Positions 38,301 to 43,429 of a stretch of DNA of 55,972 bases are shown here, piece by piece. Source of the stretch: Priapulus caudatus (lineage: Eukaryota > Priapulida > Priapulimorpha > Priapulimorphida > Priapulidae); the NCBI RefSeq assembly GCF_000485595.1, contig NW_014577111.1, positions 20,670 to 76,641 on the forward strand, given 5' to 3'. Within the stretch, counting starts at the first letter, position 1. Every line of letters begins with the position of its first letter. The notes under the pieces are model-generated. The model was not told the DNA's origin, did not search any database, and worked only from the letters and a program-made list of their open reading frames with translations. A program made the position numbers and the translations under genes.

Positions 38301-38752
38301 CTTACACCATCCTGTTGACTGCCCAGTTTCAACAGCACGGGTGGTAAAAATTTGCAGATCACATTCTGCAGCTGCTCATCTGTCTCTGCCGATCCTACTC
38401 TGAGGAAAACTCTCTCCAACAATACTGAAAAGTGTACAGCTCTAGATTGACTTGGCTTTAACATGTCTATTTCATACTCTCGACCGCTGTGATGTGTAAG
38501 ATGCAAGCGGACCCACCAGGGTTGGACACGCAGACCGGTTATGCAAGTCACCTATATCATGTGATGGTAGTGAATCAATGAATTTTGACAAAAAATAAAC
38601 ACGGATCATCGTACACTATAGTTGATAATATAGATCAAGTCACGTATGCTATAAAAATATAAAAAGTGTACAATTCCATTTTACGAAAAAACAGATATAG
38701 TGTATAGTTTGAAACAAATAATAAACTTACTTAGTTCGTCCTGCGCAGCCAT
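5886..38752 (-). CDS. ECPAS: ECPAS/ECM29 proteasome adaptor and scaffold, whole gene (48 exons)
   Basis: ECM29 is a large HEAT-repeat protein that binds the 26S proteasome, bridging core and regulatory particles, and acts as adaptor and quality-control factor. The exons below join in frame on the minus strand to about 5.5 kb of coding sequence, roughly 1,835 residues against about 1,845 in human. Matches run along the whole length: an N-terminal ETDEQLQN(V/I)I(C/S)[10 protein letters not shown] block, [22 protein letters not shown], a PPPGM segment before a HEAT region, the [11 protein letters not shown] and [10 protein letters not shown] block, [34 protein letters not shown], and a C-terminus ending [13 protein letters not shown]. 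All confidently placed introns are GT-AG and all phases agree, except around exon 20. The start has a strong Kozak context (A at -3, G at +4). Individual exons follow, numbered 5' to 3' on the minus strand. Orthology is certain. Exact 5' and 3' UTR ends are not visible. Confidence 0.95.
6664..6761 (-). CDS. ECPAS: ECPAS exon 47
   Basis: Encodes [20 protein letters not shown] then [12 protein letters not shown]. This part of the family is weakly conserved, but splice sites (CAG, GTAAGT) and phases with both neighbours agree. Confidence 0.82.
7094..7199 (-). CDS. ECPAS: ECPAS exon 46
   Basis: Encodes [20 protein letters not shown] then [14 protein letters not shown], matching [20 protein letters not shown]. 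The longest open frame here is a shadow frame. CAG acceptor, GTGAGT donor, phase 2. Confidence 0.92.
7511..7649 (-). CDS. ECPAS: ECPAS exon 45
   Basis: Begins with an acidic and Ser-rich stretch ([19 protein letters not shown]), then [15 protein letters not shown], matching the acidic linker and FESLGKAWPRNAETQ of the family. CAG acceptor, GTAGGC donor, phase 1. Confidence 0.92.
8276..8468 (-). CDS. ECPAS: ECPAS exon 44
   Basis: Encodes [20 protein letters not shown] then [20 protein letters not shown] and [23 protein letters not shown] acceptor, GTAACC donor, phase 0. Confidence 0.95.
8720..9765. repeat. 74-bp minisatellite, about 14 copies, degrading rightwards
   Basis: This array fills the intron between ECPAS exons 43 and 44. 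The first monomers (cacgttctcttaatg at 8843, 8917, 8991) are 74 bp apart and nearly identical. From about 9250 onwards the copies carry many single-base insertions and deletions. Open frames on the plus strand here encode a repeated peptide and are not genes. Confidence 0.85.
9792..9930 (-). CDS. ECPAS: ECPAS exon 43
   Basis: Encodes [20 protein letters not shown] then [20 protein letters not shown], matching [20 protein letters not shown]. CAG acceptor, GTACGT donor, phase 2. The donor lies at the edge of the 74-bp minisatellite. Confidence 0.95.
10485..10601 (-). CDS. ECPAS: ECPAS exon 42
   Basis: Encodes [20 protein letters not shown] then [19 protein letters not shown] acceptor, GTGAGT donor, phase 1. 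It matches FGGIRLYLQELITITQKAL...SWKMKAQGA. Confidence 0.97.
10815..10871 (-). CDS. ECPAS: ECPAS exon 41
   Basis: Short exon encoding [18 protein letters not shown], matching CNLWTEVWQENVP. CAG acceptor, donor GTGCGT, phase 1. Confidence 0.93.
11215..11352 (-). CDS. ECPAS: ECPAS exon 40
   Basis: Encodes [20 protein letters not shown] then [23 protein letters not shown] acceptor, GTGAGC donor, phase 1. It corresponds to the HAIGRYSPDVL...PLAFLGMH region. Confidence 0.94.
11700..11945. repeat. ACAC/ACATGCA low-complexity tract
   Basis: Alternating purine-pyrimidine DNA (cacaca, catgca, cacgca words) in the intron between ECPAS exons 39 and 40. The overlapping frames are all repeat translations. 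Confidence 0.85.
11979..12045 (-). CDS. ECPAS: ECPAS exon 39
   Basis: Encodes [20 protein letters not shown] then KE, matching STEKLLQKLNGWYMEKE. CAG acceptor, GTAGGC donor, phase 1. Confidence 0.95.
12306..12397 (-). CDS. ECPAS: ECPAS exon 38
   Basis: Encodes [20 protein letters not shown] then [13 protein letters not shown] acceptor, GTAAGT donor. A longer frame running upstream past the acceptor is intronic. Confidence 0.96.
12759..12839. repeat. imperfect inverted repeat
   Basis: tcggctagc at 12759-12767 pairs with gctagccga at 12831-12839, and caccgaat pairs with attcggtg nearer the centre. It lies in the intron between ECPAS exons 37 and 38, and may be a small foldback element. Confidence 0.55.
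13424..13487. repeat. 24-bp-arm hairpin (small foldback)
   Basis: ctatatggatccgtgcgc and gcgcacggatccatatag face each other across a 15-nt loop, with tggcc and ggcca extending the stem after a one-base offset. It lies in the intron between ECPAS exons 37 and 38. There is no coding content. Confidence 0.75.
13838..13904 (-). CDS. ECPAS: ECPAS exon 37
   Basis: Encodes [20 protein letters not shown] then HT, ending in phase 1. It matches GGCASVIVSLTTQCPQDLT. CAG acceptor, GTAGGT donor. Confidence 0.95.
14308..14397 (-). CDS. ECPAS: ECPAS exon 36
   Basis: 30 codons: [20 protein letters not shown] then [13 protein letters not shown] acceptor, GTGAGA donor. It is highly conserved. Confidence 0.97.
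14814..14873 (-). CDS. ECPAS: ECPAS exon 35
   Basis: 20 codons: [20 protein letters not shown], matching [13 protein letters not shown] of the family. CAG acceptor, GTAAGG donor. Confidence 0.95.
15360..15802. repeat. GA-rich microsatellite next to an assembly gap
   Basis: Degenerate (GA)n in the ECPAS intron between exons 34 and 35. The antisense and sense frames of 60-140 codons are composition artefacts. Confidence 0.9.
15803..15827. other. assembly gap, 25 N
   Basis: Undetermined bases between a GA-rich tract and a CA-rich tract. True size is unknown. Confidence 0.99.
15828..16640. repeat. degraded CA-rich and cacatgcacatcagcat tandem array
   Basis: From 15890 to 16275 a short unit (cacatgcacatcagcatgccacatgtatat and variants) is repeated with frequent single-base indels. 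From 16320 to 16640 it is (CA)n with CGCA interruptions. It borders the donor of ECPAS exon 34. Confidence 0.85.
16647..16809 (-). CDS. ECPAS: ECPAS exon 34
   Basis: Encodes [20 protein letters not shown] then [20 protein letters not shown], ending TLDK in phase 0 at donor GTGTGT. A degraded CA-rich array occupies the start of the following intron, where the donor sits at its edge. Confidence 0.95.
17553..17674 (-). CDS. ECPAS: ECPAS exon 33
   Basis: Encodes [20 protein letters not shown] then [20 protein letters not shown], matching VKMCDPAKG...LLPCLLDKG...EVRALS. CAG acceptor, GTAATC donor, phase 2. Confidence 0.94.
18129..18282 (-). CDS. ECPAS: ECPAS exon 32
   Basis: Encodes [20 protein letters not shown] then [23 protein letters not shown] acceptor, donor GTCAGC, phase 0. 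It is highly conserved with the vertebrate protein. Confidence 0.97.
18532..18611 (-). CDS. ECPAS: ECPAS exon 31
   Basis: Encodes [20 protein letters not shown] then WRIRES. CAG acceptor, donor GTATAT, phase 2. Confidence 0.95.
18857..19027 (-). CDS. ECPAS: ECPAS exon 30
   Basis: 57 codons: [20 protein letters not shown], then [16 protein letters not shown] and [16 protein letters not shown]. This is the most diagnostic block of the family. CAG acceptor, GTAAGT donor. Confidence 0.98.
19347..19467 (-). CDS. ECPAS: ECPAS exon 29
   Basis: Encodes [20 protein letters not shown] then [19 protein letters not shown], almost identical to the family consensus. CAG acceptor, GTACGA donor, phase 0. 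Confidence 0.97.
19868..19936 (-). CDS. ECPAS: ECPAS exon 28
   Basis: Encodes [20 protein letters not shown] then PG, matching the VVFQGGALGKTPDG segment. CAG acceptor, GTAAGT donor, phase 2. Confidence 0.92.
20290..20370. repeat. (CAA)n microsatellite
   Basis: Perfect CAA repeats in the intron between ECPAS exons 27 and 28. Confidence 0.95.
20494..20608 (-). CDS. ECPAS: ECPAS exon 27
   Basis: Encodes [20 protein letters not shown] then [13 protein letters not shown], matching the [16 protein letters not shown] block. CAG acceptor, GTGAGA donor, phase 2. Confidence 0.96.
21256..21393. repeat. (GGA)n microsatellite
   Basis: Interrupted GGA repeats that end 12 bp from the donor of ECPAS exon 26, so the intron begins with a CCT-rich tract on the sense strand. 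Confidence 0.95.
21406..21520 (-). CDS. ECPAS: ECPAS exon 26
   Basis: Encodes [20 protein letters not shown] then [17 protein letters not shown], ending in phase 1 at donor GTGGGT. Its acceptor and first 20 coding bases are tandemly duplicated 69 bp upstream (21570-21613). A (GGA)n tract lies directly beyond the donor. Confidence 0.95.
21501..21613. repeat. 69-bp tandem duplication including an exon acceptor
   Basis: 44 bp at 21501-21544 recur identically at 21570-21613. The unit contains the CAG acceptor and first 20 coding bases of ECPAS exon 26. Confidence 0.9.
21954..22049 (-). CDS. ECPAS: ECPAS exon 25
   Basis: 32 codons: [20 protein letters not shown] then [15 protein letters not shown] acceptor, GTAAAG donor. 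It corresponds to the family region VVPWVLDVILNKHI...VRQA. Confidence 0.92.
22180..22330. repeat. CT-rich microsatellite
   Basis: Interrupted (CT)n with tctgtct words in the intron between ECPAS exons 24 and 25. On the sense strand it is GA-rich. Confidence 0.9.
22373..22489 (-). CDS. ECPAS: ECPAS exon 24
   Basis: Encodes [20 protein letters not shown] then [17 protein letters not shown], matching IELQFTIGEA...AARDAWQ. The acceptor at 22490-22492 gives three extra residues. A second in-frame CAG makes 22480 an alternative start. Confidence 0.92.
22608..22709 (-). CDS. ECPAS: ECPAS exon 23
   Basis: 34 codons: [20 protein letters not shown] then [17 protein letters not shown] acceptor, donor GTATTA, phase 0. 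Confidence 0.92.
23138..23325 (-). CDS. ECPAS: ECPAS exon 22
   Basis: Encodes [20 protein letters not shown], then [12 protein letters not shown] and [16 protein letters not shown], matching the family ACTALGEIGRNGPLPIP block. CAG acceptor, GTACGT donor, phase 0. Confidence 0.96.
23769..23895 (-). CDS. ECPAS: ECPAS exon 21
   Basis: Encodes [20 protein letters not shown], a Gln-rich linker, then [10 protein letters not shown], ending in phase 1. It matches the SPEIQHGSLLALGF segment. Donor GTGAGT. The acceptor could be CAG at 23896-23898 or two codons further downstream. Confidence 0.9.
24060..24640. repeat. 64-70-bp minisatellite, about 8 copies, degrading rightwards
   Basis: The monomer contains ttaattaattagttagtt, then ttacaggtatctgctacc and ggggagacagcccctacctt. 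Spacing of ccttgttaat is 64 then 70 bp, with rising indel noise towards the damaged exon 20. Confidence 0.85.
24655..24755 (-). pseudogene. ECPAS: ECPAS exon 20, damaged or mis-assembled
   Basis: The segment that should encode the family peptide around REL(A)ALF(Y)SVVVSTVSG lies here, but the homology is split over frames. One frame gives ECAEAAT, another VL-LATAS, another QVVQR, with a plausible donor GTAAAC at 24649-24654 and candidate acceptors at 24756-24757 or 24739-24741. About 11 residues appear missing. The adjacent 24100-24640 array is also degraded, so base-call errors are likelier than a true frameshift in an otherwise intact gene. Boundaries are tentative. Confidence 0.45.
25113..25204 (-). 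CDS. ECPAS: ECPAS exon 19
   Basis: Encodes [20 protein letters not shown] then [10 protein letters not shown], matching [22 protein letters not shown] of the family. CAG acceptor, GTAGAG donor. It lies after a 3.5-kb intron dominated by low-quality tandem sequence. Confidence 0.93.
25690..26620. repeat. low-fidelity copy of the 50-bp minisatellite
   Basis: Words of the clean array at 28341-28700 (gtagggtctactactcatgtg, gcggggtacgctgcatgcgg) recur here with many insertions, deletions and substitutions. Reading frames in this stretch are unreliable. Confidence 0.75.
26630..26780. pseudogene. degraded partial copy of ECPAS exon 18
   Basis: ggcagcagc-tgctggatgagagacaggta and gtggcgaccgccgg match the plus-strand sequence of exon 18 (28702-28850), in the same order, but the rest is scrambled. 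It is probably an uncorrected read of the same locus, or else a real decayed duplication. Confidence 0.5.
26990..27840. other. unrecognised segment inside low-quality intron
   Basis: Sequence without tandem structure between the degraded exon-18-like piece and the noisy duplicate. Frames of 74-78 codons (27087-27323 plus, 27348-27572 minus) show no domain I recognise. It could be genuine intron, a transposon fragment or a chimeric read. Confidence 0.4.
27845..28330. repeat. insertion-rich duplicate of 28890-29320
   Basis: The segment tracks 28890-29320 from gcgaggacacatgcgcaggg through aaaacaactcctgta, with dozens of single-base insertions and few deletions. It ends at the N-run. It includes the start of exon 18 and the adjoining intron. 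Confidence 0.9.
28331..28340. other. assembly gap, 10 N
   Basis: Ten undetermined bases separate the noisy duplicate from a clean minisatellite. Confidence 0.99.
28341..28701. repeat. 50-bp minisatellite abutting the exon 18 donor
   Basis: About seven copies, with gtagggtctactactca starting at 28341, 28394, 28444 and 28494. The last copy merges into the donor of ECPAS exon 18: on the minus strand the donor reads GTGAGTAGTAGACCC and each monomer reads ATGAGTAGTAGACCC. Confidence 0.9.
28702..28927 (-). CDS. ECPAS: ECPAS exon 18
   Basis: Encodes [20 protein letters not shown] through [15 protein letters not shown], ending in phase 1 at donor GTGAGT (28696-28701). The donor abuts a 50-bp minisatellite whose monomers contain near-copies of the donor-proximal sequence. 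A degraded partial copy of this exon appears at about 26630-26780. Confidence 0.95.
29368..29448 (-). CDS. ECPAS: ECPAS exon 17
   Basis: 27 codons: [15 protein letters not shown] then [12 protein letters not shown], matching the TTVLPFNPAAFGE segment of the family. CAG acceptor, GTGAGT donor. Confidence 0.94.
29567..29740. repeat. 65-bp tandem repeat, 2.7 copies
   Basis: caggtctgt starts at 29567, 29632 and 29697. The copies differ by a few bases. It lies in the intron between ECPAS exons 16 and 17. Confidence 0.92.
29798..29954 (-). CDS. ECPAS: ECPAS exon 16
   Basis: Encodes [17 protein letters not shown], a Ser/Gln-rich variable stretch, then [19 protein letters not shown] acceptor, GTACGT donor, phase 0. 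Confidence 0.9.
30030..30105. repeat. GA-rich microsatellite
   Basis: (GA)n and (GGGA)n in the intron between ECPAS exons 15 and 16. Confidence 0.9.
30389..30492 (-). CDS. ECPAS: ECPAS exon 15
   Basis: Encodes [20 protein letters not shown] then [14 protein letters not shown], matching the family FPSDHIPSRYLLLLAAGD segment. Donor GTAAGT, phase 2. Confidence 0.96.
30771..30893 (-). CDS. ECPAS: ECPAS exon 14
   Basis: 41 codons: [20 protein letters not shown] then [14 protein letters not shown] acceptor, GTGAGA donor, phase 0. Confidence 0.95.
31083..31611. mobile_element. non-autonomous TIR element with AATTA duplication
   Basis: The ends catggttc and gaaccatg are inverted, and subterminal words for ttcaaggacttttcaaggac occur repeatedly near both ends. 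The 529-bp insert is flanked by AATTA at 31078-31082 and 31612-31616. It has no coding sequence. It lies in the intron between ECPAS exons 13 and 14. Confidence 0.75.
31750..31866 (-). CDS. ECPAS: ECPAS exon 13
   Basis: 39 codons: [20 protein letters not shown] then [19 protein letters not shown], matching the MAYSAVGKL...DIALVQ block of the family. The next intron contains the TIR element at 31083-31611. Confidence 0.96.
32223..32295 (-). CDS. ECPAS: ECPAS exon 12
   Basis: Encodes [20 protein letters not shown] then ETKE. CAG acceptor, donor GTTAGT, ends in phase 0. Confidence 0.92.
32890..32920. repeat. (TA)n microsatellite
   Basis: TA dinucleotide run in the intron between ECPAS exons 11 and 12. 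Confidence 0.9.
32981..33066 (-). CDS. ECPAS: ECPAS exon 11
   Basis: Encodes [20 protein letters not shown] then [11 protein letters not shown] acceptor, donor GTAATG, ends in phase 2. Confidence 0.94.
33321..33440 (-). CDS. ECPAS: ECPAS exon 10
   Basis: 40 codons in phase 0: [20 protein letters not shown] then [20 protein letters not shown], matching the STRVKLKIVPHLLRS region of the family. TAG acceptor, GTACGT donor. Confidence 0.94.
33764..33842 (-). CDS. ECPAS: ECPAS exon 9
   Basis: Encodes [20 protein letters not shown] then LLTKEQ. CAG acceptor, GTACGT donor, ends in phase 0. Confidence 0.9.
34167..34208 (-). CDS. ECPAS: ECPAS exon 8 (42 nt)
   Basis: A micro-sized exon encoding [14 protein letters not shown], corresponding to the family ATAADLELKS segment. 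TAG acceptor, GTAAGT donor. Phases join cleanly to exons 7 and 9. Confidence 0.88.
34617..34714 (-). CDS. ECPAS: ECPAS exon 7
   Basis: Encodes [20 protein letters not shown], then [10 protein letters not shown], matching the family segment that ends in SDTRH. CAG acceptor, GTGAGT donor, phase 2. Confidence 0.93.
34906..35044 (-). CDS. ECPAS: ECPAS exon 6
   Basis: Encodes a low-complexity Gly/Ser/Pro linker followed by [21 protein letters not shown] flexible linker before PPPGM(S) is also present in the vertebrate protein. CAG acceptor, donor GTGTGG (weak), ends in phase 0 after EALEK. Confidence 0.9.
35204..36091. mobile_element. large foldback element with arms of over 300 bp
   Basis: Left arm 35204-35629 and right arm 35759-36091 are near-identical inverted repeats, separated by a 129-bp spacer. 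The arms share tgcatagagggactgatata at the ends and ctccgaccgaactttctta near the centre. The left arm is longer because of a TA microsatellite (35234-35345). No transposase is present. It is located in the intron between ECPAS exons 5 and 6. Confidence 0.85.
36304..36453 (-). CDS. ECPAS: ECPAS exon 5
   Basis: Encodes [19 protein letters not shown] and [18 protein letters not shown], matching the family. Donor GTACGA, phase 2. The following 1.26-kb intron contains the large foldback element at about 35204-36091. Confidence 0.93.
36933..37051 (-). CDS. ECPAS: ECPAS exon 4
   Basis: Encodes [19 protein letters not shown], then [18 protein letters not shown] acceptor, donor GTTTGT, ends with two nucleotides of a serine codon completed by exon 5. 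Confidence 0.93.
37336..37452 (-). CDS. ECPAS: ECPAS exon 3
   Basis: 39 codons in phase 0 encode [20 protein letters not shown] and [10 protein letters not shown], matching the family. TAG acceptor, GTAAGC donor. The longer frame seen here on the same strand is a different reading frame. Confidence 0.95.
38294..38424 (-). CDS. ECPAS: ECPAS exon 2
   Basis: Encodes [20 protein letters not shown] through [14 protein letters not shown], one of the most conserved N-terminal blocks of the family. CAG acceptor, GTACGT donor, ends in phase 0. Confidence 0.95.
38731..38752 (-). CDS. ECPAS: ECPAS exon 1 (start)
   Basis: ATG at 38752 in context tcaacATGG encodes MAAQDEL plus one nucleotide, followed by donor GTAAGT. 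It joins exon 2 in phase to give the N-terminus MAAQDELILLERVF, which matches the start of the family. An upstream ATG at 38760 is out of frame. Confidence 0.88.
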
Positions 38753-39195
38753 GTTGACATTCCCATAATACACCGCGGGCAGAAATGCTCTGTTTGACCT
38801 TTTCAGCTTTTCTAGAATTGCATATTTTGCGATACCTAAAAATTCTATTGTACGCGCTTACTGTTGATAAGGCTTATATTCAGTGTAAAGGACACCGACA
38901 AGTATGAGAACATAACATAACATAACAGACGTATATATATAAACGGGGGGGAGGGGGGAAGACTCCAAATAGGATATGTAACGTGAAAAGGTAATCGAAC
39001 CCCGATCTCGTTCATCGTCACTATCGCTGCTTCATTACTTCAATATAGTAGGTGCATGTGTCACTGTATTCATGACATGCACGCCCTATATTATGTTATA
39101 ACAGATAATTATAGTATTGCGTTAAATGAGTAGAATATACCCGTATATATATGTAATTAGATGTGTGCGCGTGTGTGTGTGTGTGTCAGTGCGTG
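38753..39195. promoter_or_regulatory. probable ECPAS promoter and 5' UTR region
   Basis: This is the flank immediately upstream (minus sense) of the ECPAS start codon. No TATA box is obvious near the ATG. A ccgcgg-containing GC patch lies 20-30 bp upstream. The transcription start is not determinable by eye. Confidence 0.4.
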
Positions 39196-39199
39196 CGCT

Positions 39200-39385
39200 A
39201 AGCGCGTAGCCAGGGGGGGGGGTCATGGAAGCCCTAGGACCCCCAATCAAAATAAAATCTATTGATTTTAAAGCACTATTTTTACATTTAACTCAAAAAA
39301 TTTCGGACCACCAGACCGAGTTGTTATATACTCGCTTGAGAACCCCCCCCCCCCCCCAATCCAAATTCTTGTCTACGCCATTGGC
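39200..39385. mobile_element. candidate small element bounded by inverted gcgtagccaggggg ends
   Basis: gcgtagccaggggggggg on the left faces cccccccccccccaat...tctacgcca on the right. The interior has no gene. The poly-G/poly-C tracts make the ends uncertain. Confidence 0.4.
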
Positions 39386-42300
39386 GTGCGCGCACGTGTG
39401 TGCGTGCGCGGGTGTGTGCGTGGACACGTGTGTGCGCGGGCACTGATGTGTGTGCGTGCGTACGAGTGTGTGAGCGAGCCGTGCGTGCGCGCTCGTGGGT
39501 GAGTGAGTGAGCACGCGCGTATTTGAGTAAGGTGTGCGTGCGTAAACCCTATACCTTCAAGTTACTACTTTTAAGATTACTTTTTCCGCCGCTAGATGGG
39601 AGTGCAACGTCATTTGCCTTATTTGCCTTAGGGCCCTATATGTAAAGGGGTCCTTAAATAATTTGCCTTTTTGCCTCAGCAATCGAGTCGCCTAAGCATA
39701 GTCCAAGCCTGATTTGCACAACACCTAAAATTAAAATGTGAAGTGAATTATAAAAATGTTTTGTTGCTTATAAAAACCACAAAAACCTGAACAGCTATCC
39801 AGAGTAGTAGACATGGTAATATCGCAAACATAGCTAATGATGTCACTTGAAACGTTCCAGTGTGTGATATTAAACGACTGGCGCGTTTCTATTTAAACAA
39901 AATTTAATTATATATCATGGTCTTACTTCTAAATTCAATGTTATTTGATATTTCTTGAACGTATGTAAACTGTCTAGAGTGCGTTCCACCCATATTTTAA
40001 TGGTCATGTAGGATATCTGAGGATATTGATGGTCATGTAGGAACATTCCCGTGGTCATGTAGGATATCTAGGTCTTCATATTAAAATACTCGTGTCAATT
40101 GTAAGAAAGATGAGAAAGTACACACAAAATGACCGACTTTTCTTTTCATTTAATTCAACAACAATTTACAATGACAATAAACATGATTGTGTAATCTCCA
40201 TTCACCATCAGATAATAAAGCTTATAATATCAATTAATTTTACAGCAAAAGTAAATCAATAAACGAAAACGTTCACATCAGCTGAACGACAGTGAAACGA
40301 GTGAACCTTCAATATACACACGCGAGCACGTTCCACTTGTCATGCAAACTTATTGTTCACTGTCATTGTTTTGGCATCTAACTTAGAAGTTCCAAATATA
40401 TCGGCCTTTTTTGCGCACGACTTCTTATCCGGAAGCTATTCAATTCAACACGATGTTCACCAAATACTGATTCCAACTCGTTGTGCGTAGCCACATGGAC
40501 GCTGGTACCAGTCTATACGATCTCACAAATAGCTCTAGTCGAATGTTCGTGAACTATACTGTGTGTATAGACGACGTTCATTAAACGAACGTTCGGCGCT
40601 GATGCTGATTTCGTATCTTGCGAGTAAGAACGAGTAGGGTAATCACGGTGCACGAGACGGATACCGACTGGCTGACCGATAGCTACTATAAAGACTTCAA
40701 AAAGCAAAACTTTCCACGAAAACAAATTGATACGACGCGGTAACCTATAGGTTCGCATCTGTGGTAATAACAGCGAGAGGCCATCCATCCATTTGTCCGT
40801 CCGTCCACCCATCCATCCATCCGTCCGACTTTCAATCCATCCATCTAGTTCAAGCATGGATGCATGCATCTCATCCATGCATCAACGCTGTCTGTAGTTA
40901 GAGTGCCACGTTCCTTAACGCACGTAAGCACCGACTAAACGAGGCAACGGAACGATCACGTGACACCCGCTTTACAATAGTTCCACCTTCGTGAATTAAT
41001 TTGTTAATTAATTTAATTAAACTTGATATCACATACACGCGTCGGGTGATGCATGTCGATTCTAGCTGCGCAGTTACACTTACTCCGATAGCGAGATTTC
41101 ATTTATAGGAGGCAAAAAATCAAAAACCATCACACCTTATAATAATAATAACAATAATTAAATACCTATACTCGTCATACACATCGTATAATCTGCAGGG
41201 AATCGCAGAATCACTGTAATTATACATTTTTTACAATATAACATCTAGAAGTCCTTAGACGTAGTTGGTTATCAAAAATGCATTTATTACTTCCCCTATA
41301 AATTAACAGCTTTCCCTACAGATACCACTAGCATTTTGATAGCTGGTAATACTGTAACCATTTCAGGTGAGTTATGCTCATATTTCAGTCATTCCCTTTG
41401 TAATAAAGACTAACAATCGTCATACGCTGTCATATTCTTAAAAATTGGGGAATTTTTACCTGTTCATTACTGCGACTTGGCTTATAGACAACGGCATGAA
41501 CTGCAGTTATAAAGTAACTCTAAGCAATGTACGTAGATGCAACGTAGTGCGCAATGGTCGCTACGCCGTTGTACCGGTAGAAACTATCAAACACACACCC
41601 GAATTTTACCGGTATGTTCTTAGGCCTTCAGTCAGTGGCAACCGGCACATATACAAGGCATAATTTGTAACTAGACTCCGTGGAAGAAAAGTGTTATAGA
41701 GTAACTTTCTAAAACTGCTTTTATTGGGGTTTGGAAGTTACTATGAAACCTATATCAGAAAAAAAACTTTCTCCAATGTGTAGAACAAATGGAAAAAAGA
41801 ACAGATATACTAGAATAATATGGTAGATGATGCATTTACGCATATATATTTATATATATATATATATGCGTAATGGGTTACTAATGTTCTACGTAGTAAC
41901 AGTAGCTATGTAACATGCTCTCTGGTACATTACAAGTTTCCCTGAAGTCAGCATCATAACTAGGAACACGAAATATAGATCAGATATCGTAATAGTGTCC
42001 CTGCATTAAGTCGAGATGTCGTCATTATTATGTCTATGTTACTGGGGTATATATACATAATTATATATACCGTTAAAATACAACCACGCATTTCATACAC
42101 GGTAAGATATATTACCAGTGTCGAGAAGATATGTAGAGTATAACATGAAAAGGCGGCGGTTACTAGTGCCAGTTGATGTACGGGCTGAAACATATACCTA
42201 ATCGATCTTGGTTTCCTATGTTACACTAACTGTATACGAGGCCATCATATCATCATGGTGGATAAGTCACGGAGCAGCAATATGTACAGAATCATCTTCA

Positions 42301-42775
42301 CCCACGCTCTTGTGTGAACAAATACGTTACCAACTCGTTAACCATCGTAGATTGCACAAGAAATTTTTGTCATTTGCTGACTAGATTTAATGAATGCCAC
42401 TGCCATATAAATTAAACACACTCTGAAAAGGTATACGGCGACAATAGCGCACGATTCAAAGTACAACTTTACAATTTCTGTTTGGCAATAAAAGATCACA
42501 CATCCACGCTACGGCTTGCTTTATCTGCCTTCGCAAGCTACCGGTTCTATGTTATCTCGTCATGTATATGAACAGAACGTAACACGTAACAACGCCAAAA
42601 CCCCACGTTACTTTATTATATAACAGTCCAGGCAAATCACTTGTATATACACGGTCATACTAAAAAACATCCATCTGAAAAGCCAACAAAAAGCTGCATA
42701 TGACATGTTTTCACTCAGAAGCACTGCACGCACGTACGAGCTGCAGCTCTCATGAAGTCCCTTTCTTCATCCCTC
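39386..42775. other. intergenic, no recognised gene
   Basis: GT-rich at 39380-39540. Partly repeated ggtcatgtaggatatct words lie at 40000-40070, and ccatccatc repeats at 40785-40880. A TA-rich hairpin lies at 41838-41870. The plus-strand frame at 41445-41663 has no recognisable domain. Confidence 0.6.
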
Positions 42776-42938
42776 TTCCATCTCACTCGTTCTTTCTCCC
42801 TTCTCTCTCTCTCTTTCTCTCTCCTCTCCCTGTCTCTGTGTCTCTATCTCTCTCTCTCTCTCTGTATTTCCCTGTCTTGCTCTCTCTTTCACTCACCTTC
42901 TCTCTCATCTCTCTCCCTCTCTATCTCTCTCATCTCTT

Positions 42939-42998
<60 letters not shown>

Positions 42999-43089
42999 TT
43001 CTCTCTCCCACTCTCTCTCTGTGTATGTTTCTATCTCTGTCTCTCTCAGTCTCGCTTTTTCCTTCTCTCTCTCTCTCTCTCTCTCTGTA

Positions 43090-43152
<63 letters not shown>

Positions 43153-43207
43153 GTCTTGTCTACCTCATCTCTGTCTCTCTCCTCCTCTCTCTCATCTCTA
43201 CTCTCTC
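42776..43207. repeat. long (CT)n microsatellite
   Basis: About 430 bp of CT dinucleotides with tctgta and cattc interruptions. The frames of about 200 codons are Ser/Leu repeat translations. Confidence 0.95.
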
Positions 43208-43391
43208 AGTGCAGCATCAATTATCTGCGGTCGCAGTGCGCGATTCGATCTACGCAAAATGGTATTGTCGTTGGCGAGGGCATTGTTAGAACATAGTTCT
43301 CGCATTAAAGGAGCGCACGTCATTGTCCTCCCTCCTCCTGCTGTCTCTGCGACGCCGGGCGATGATCGGAGGGCGAGGGACACCTACTGTC

Positions 43392-43421
43392 TGACGTCAG
43401 CATCGTTGTTGCTATAGCAAC
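43392..43421. promoter_or_regulatory. CRE plus perfect RFX X-box
   Basis: TGACGTCA (43392-43399) is a full palindromic cAMP-response element. Eight bases on, GTTGCTATAGCAAC (43408-43421) is a perfect palindromic X-box of the kind bound by RFX factors. Both sit in a GC- and CpG-rich patch (about 43220-43620) immediately right of the CT tract. In animals this pairing is typical of promoters, especially of ciliary genes. No gene is recognisable on either side. Confidence 0.55.
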
Positions 43422-43429
43422 GCGCGTAC

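Noticed and set aside
38960-39000. Possible tRNA B-box (ggttcgat on the minus strand)
   Set aside because: The flanking bases do not form a T-stem or acceptor stem, and no A-box was found at the right distance.
42700-43417. 198- and 221-codon Ser/Leu frames
   Set aside because: Translation of the long (CT)n tract.
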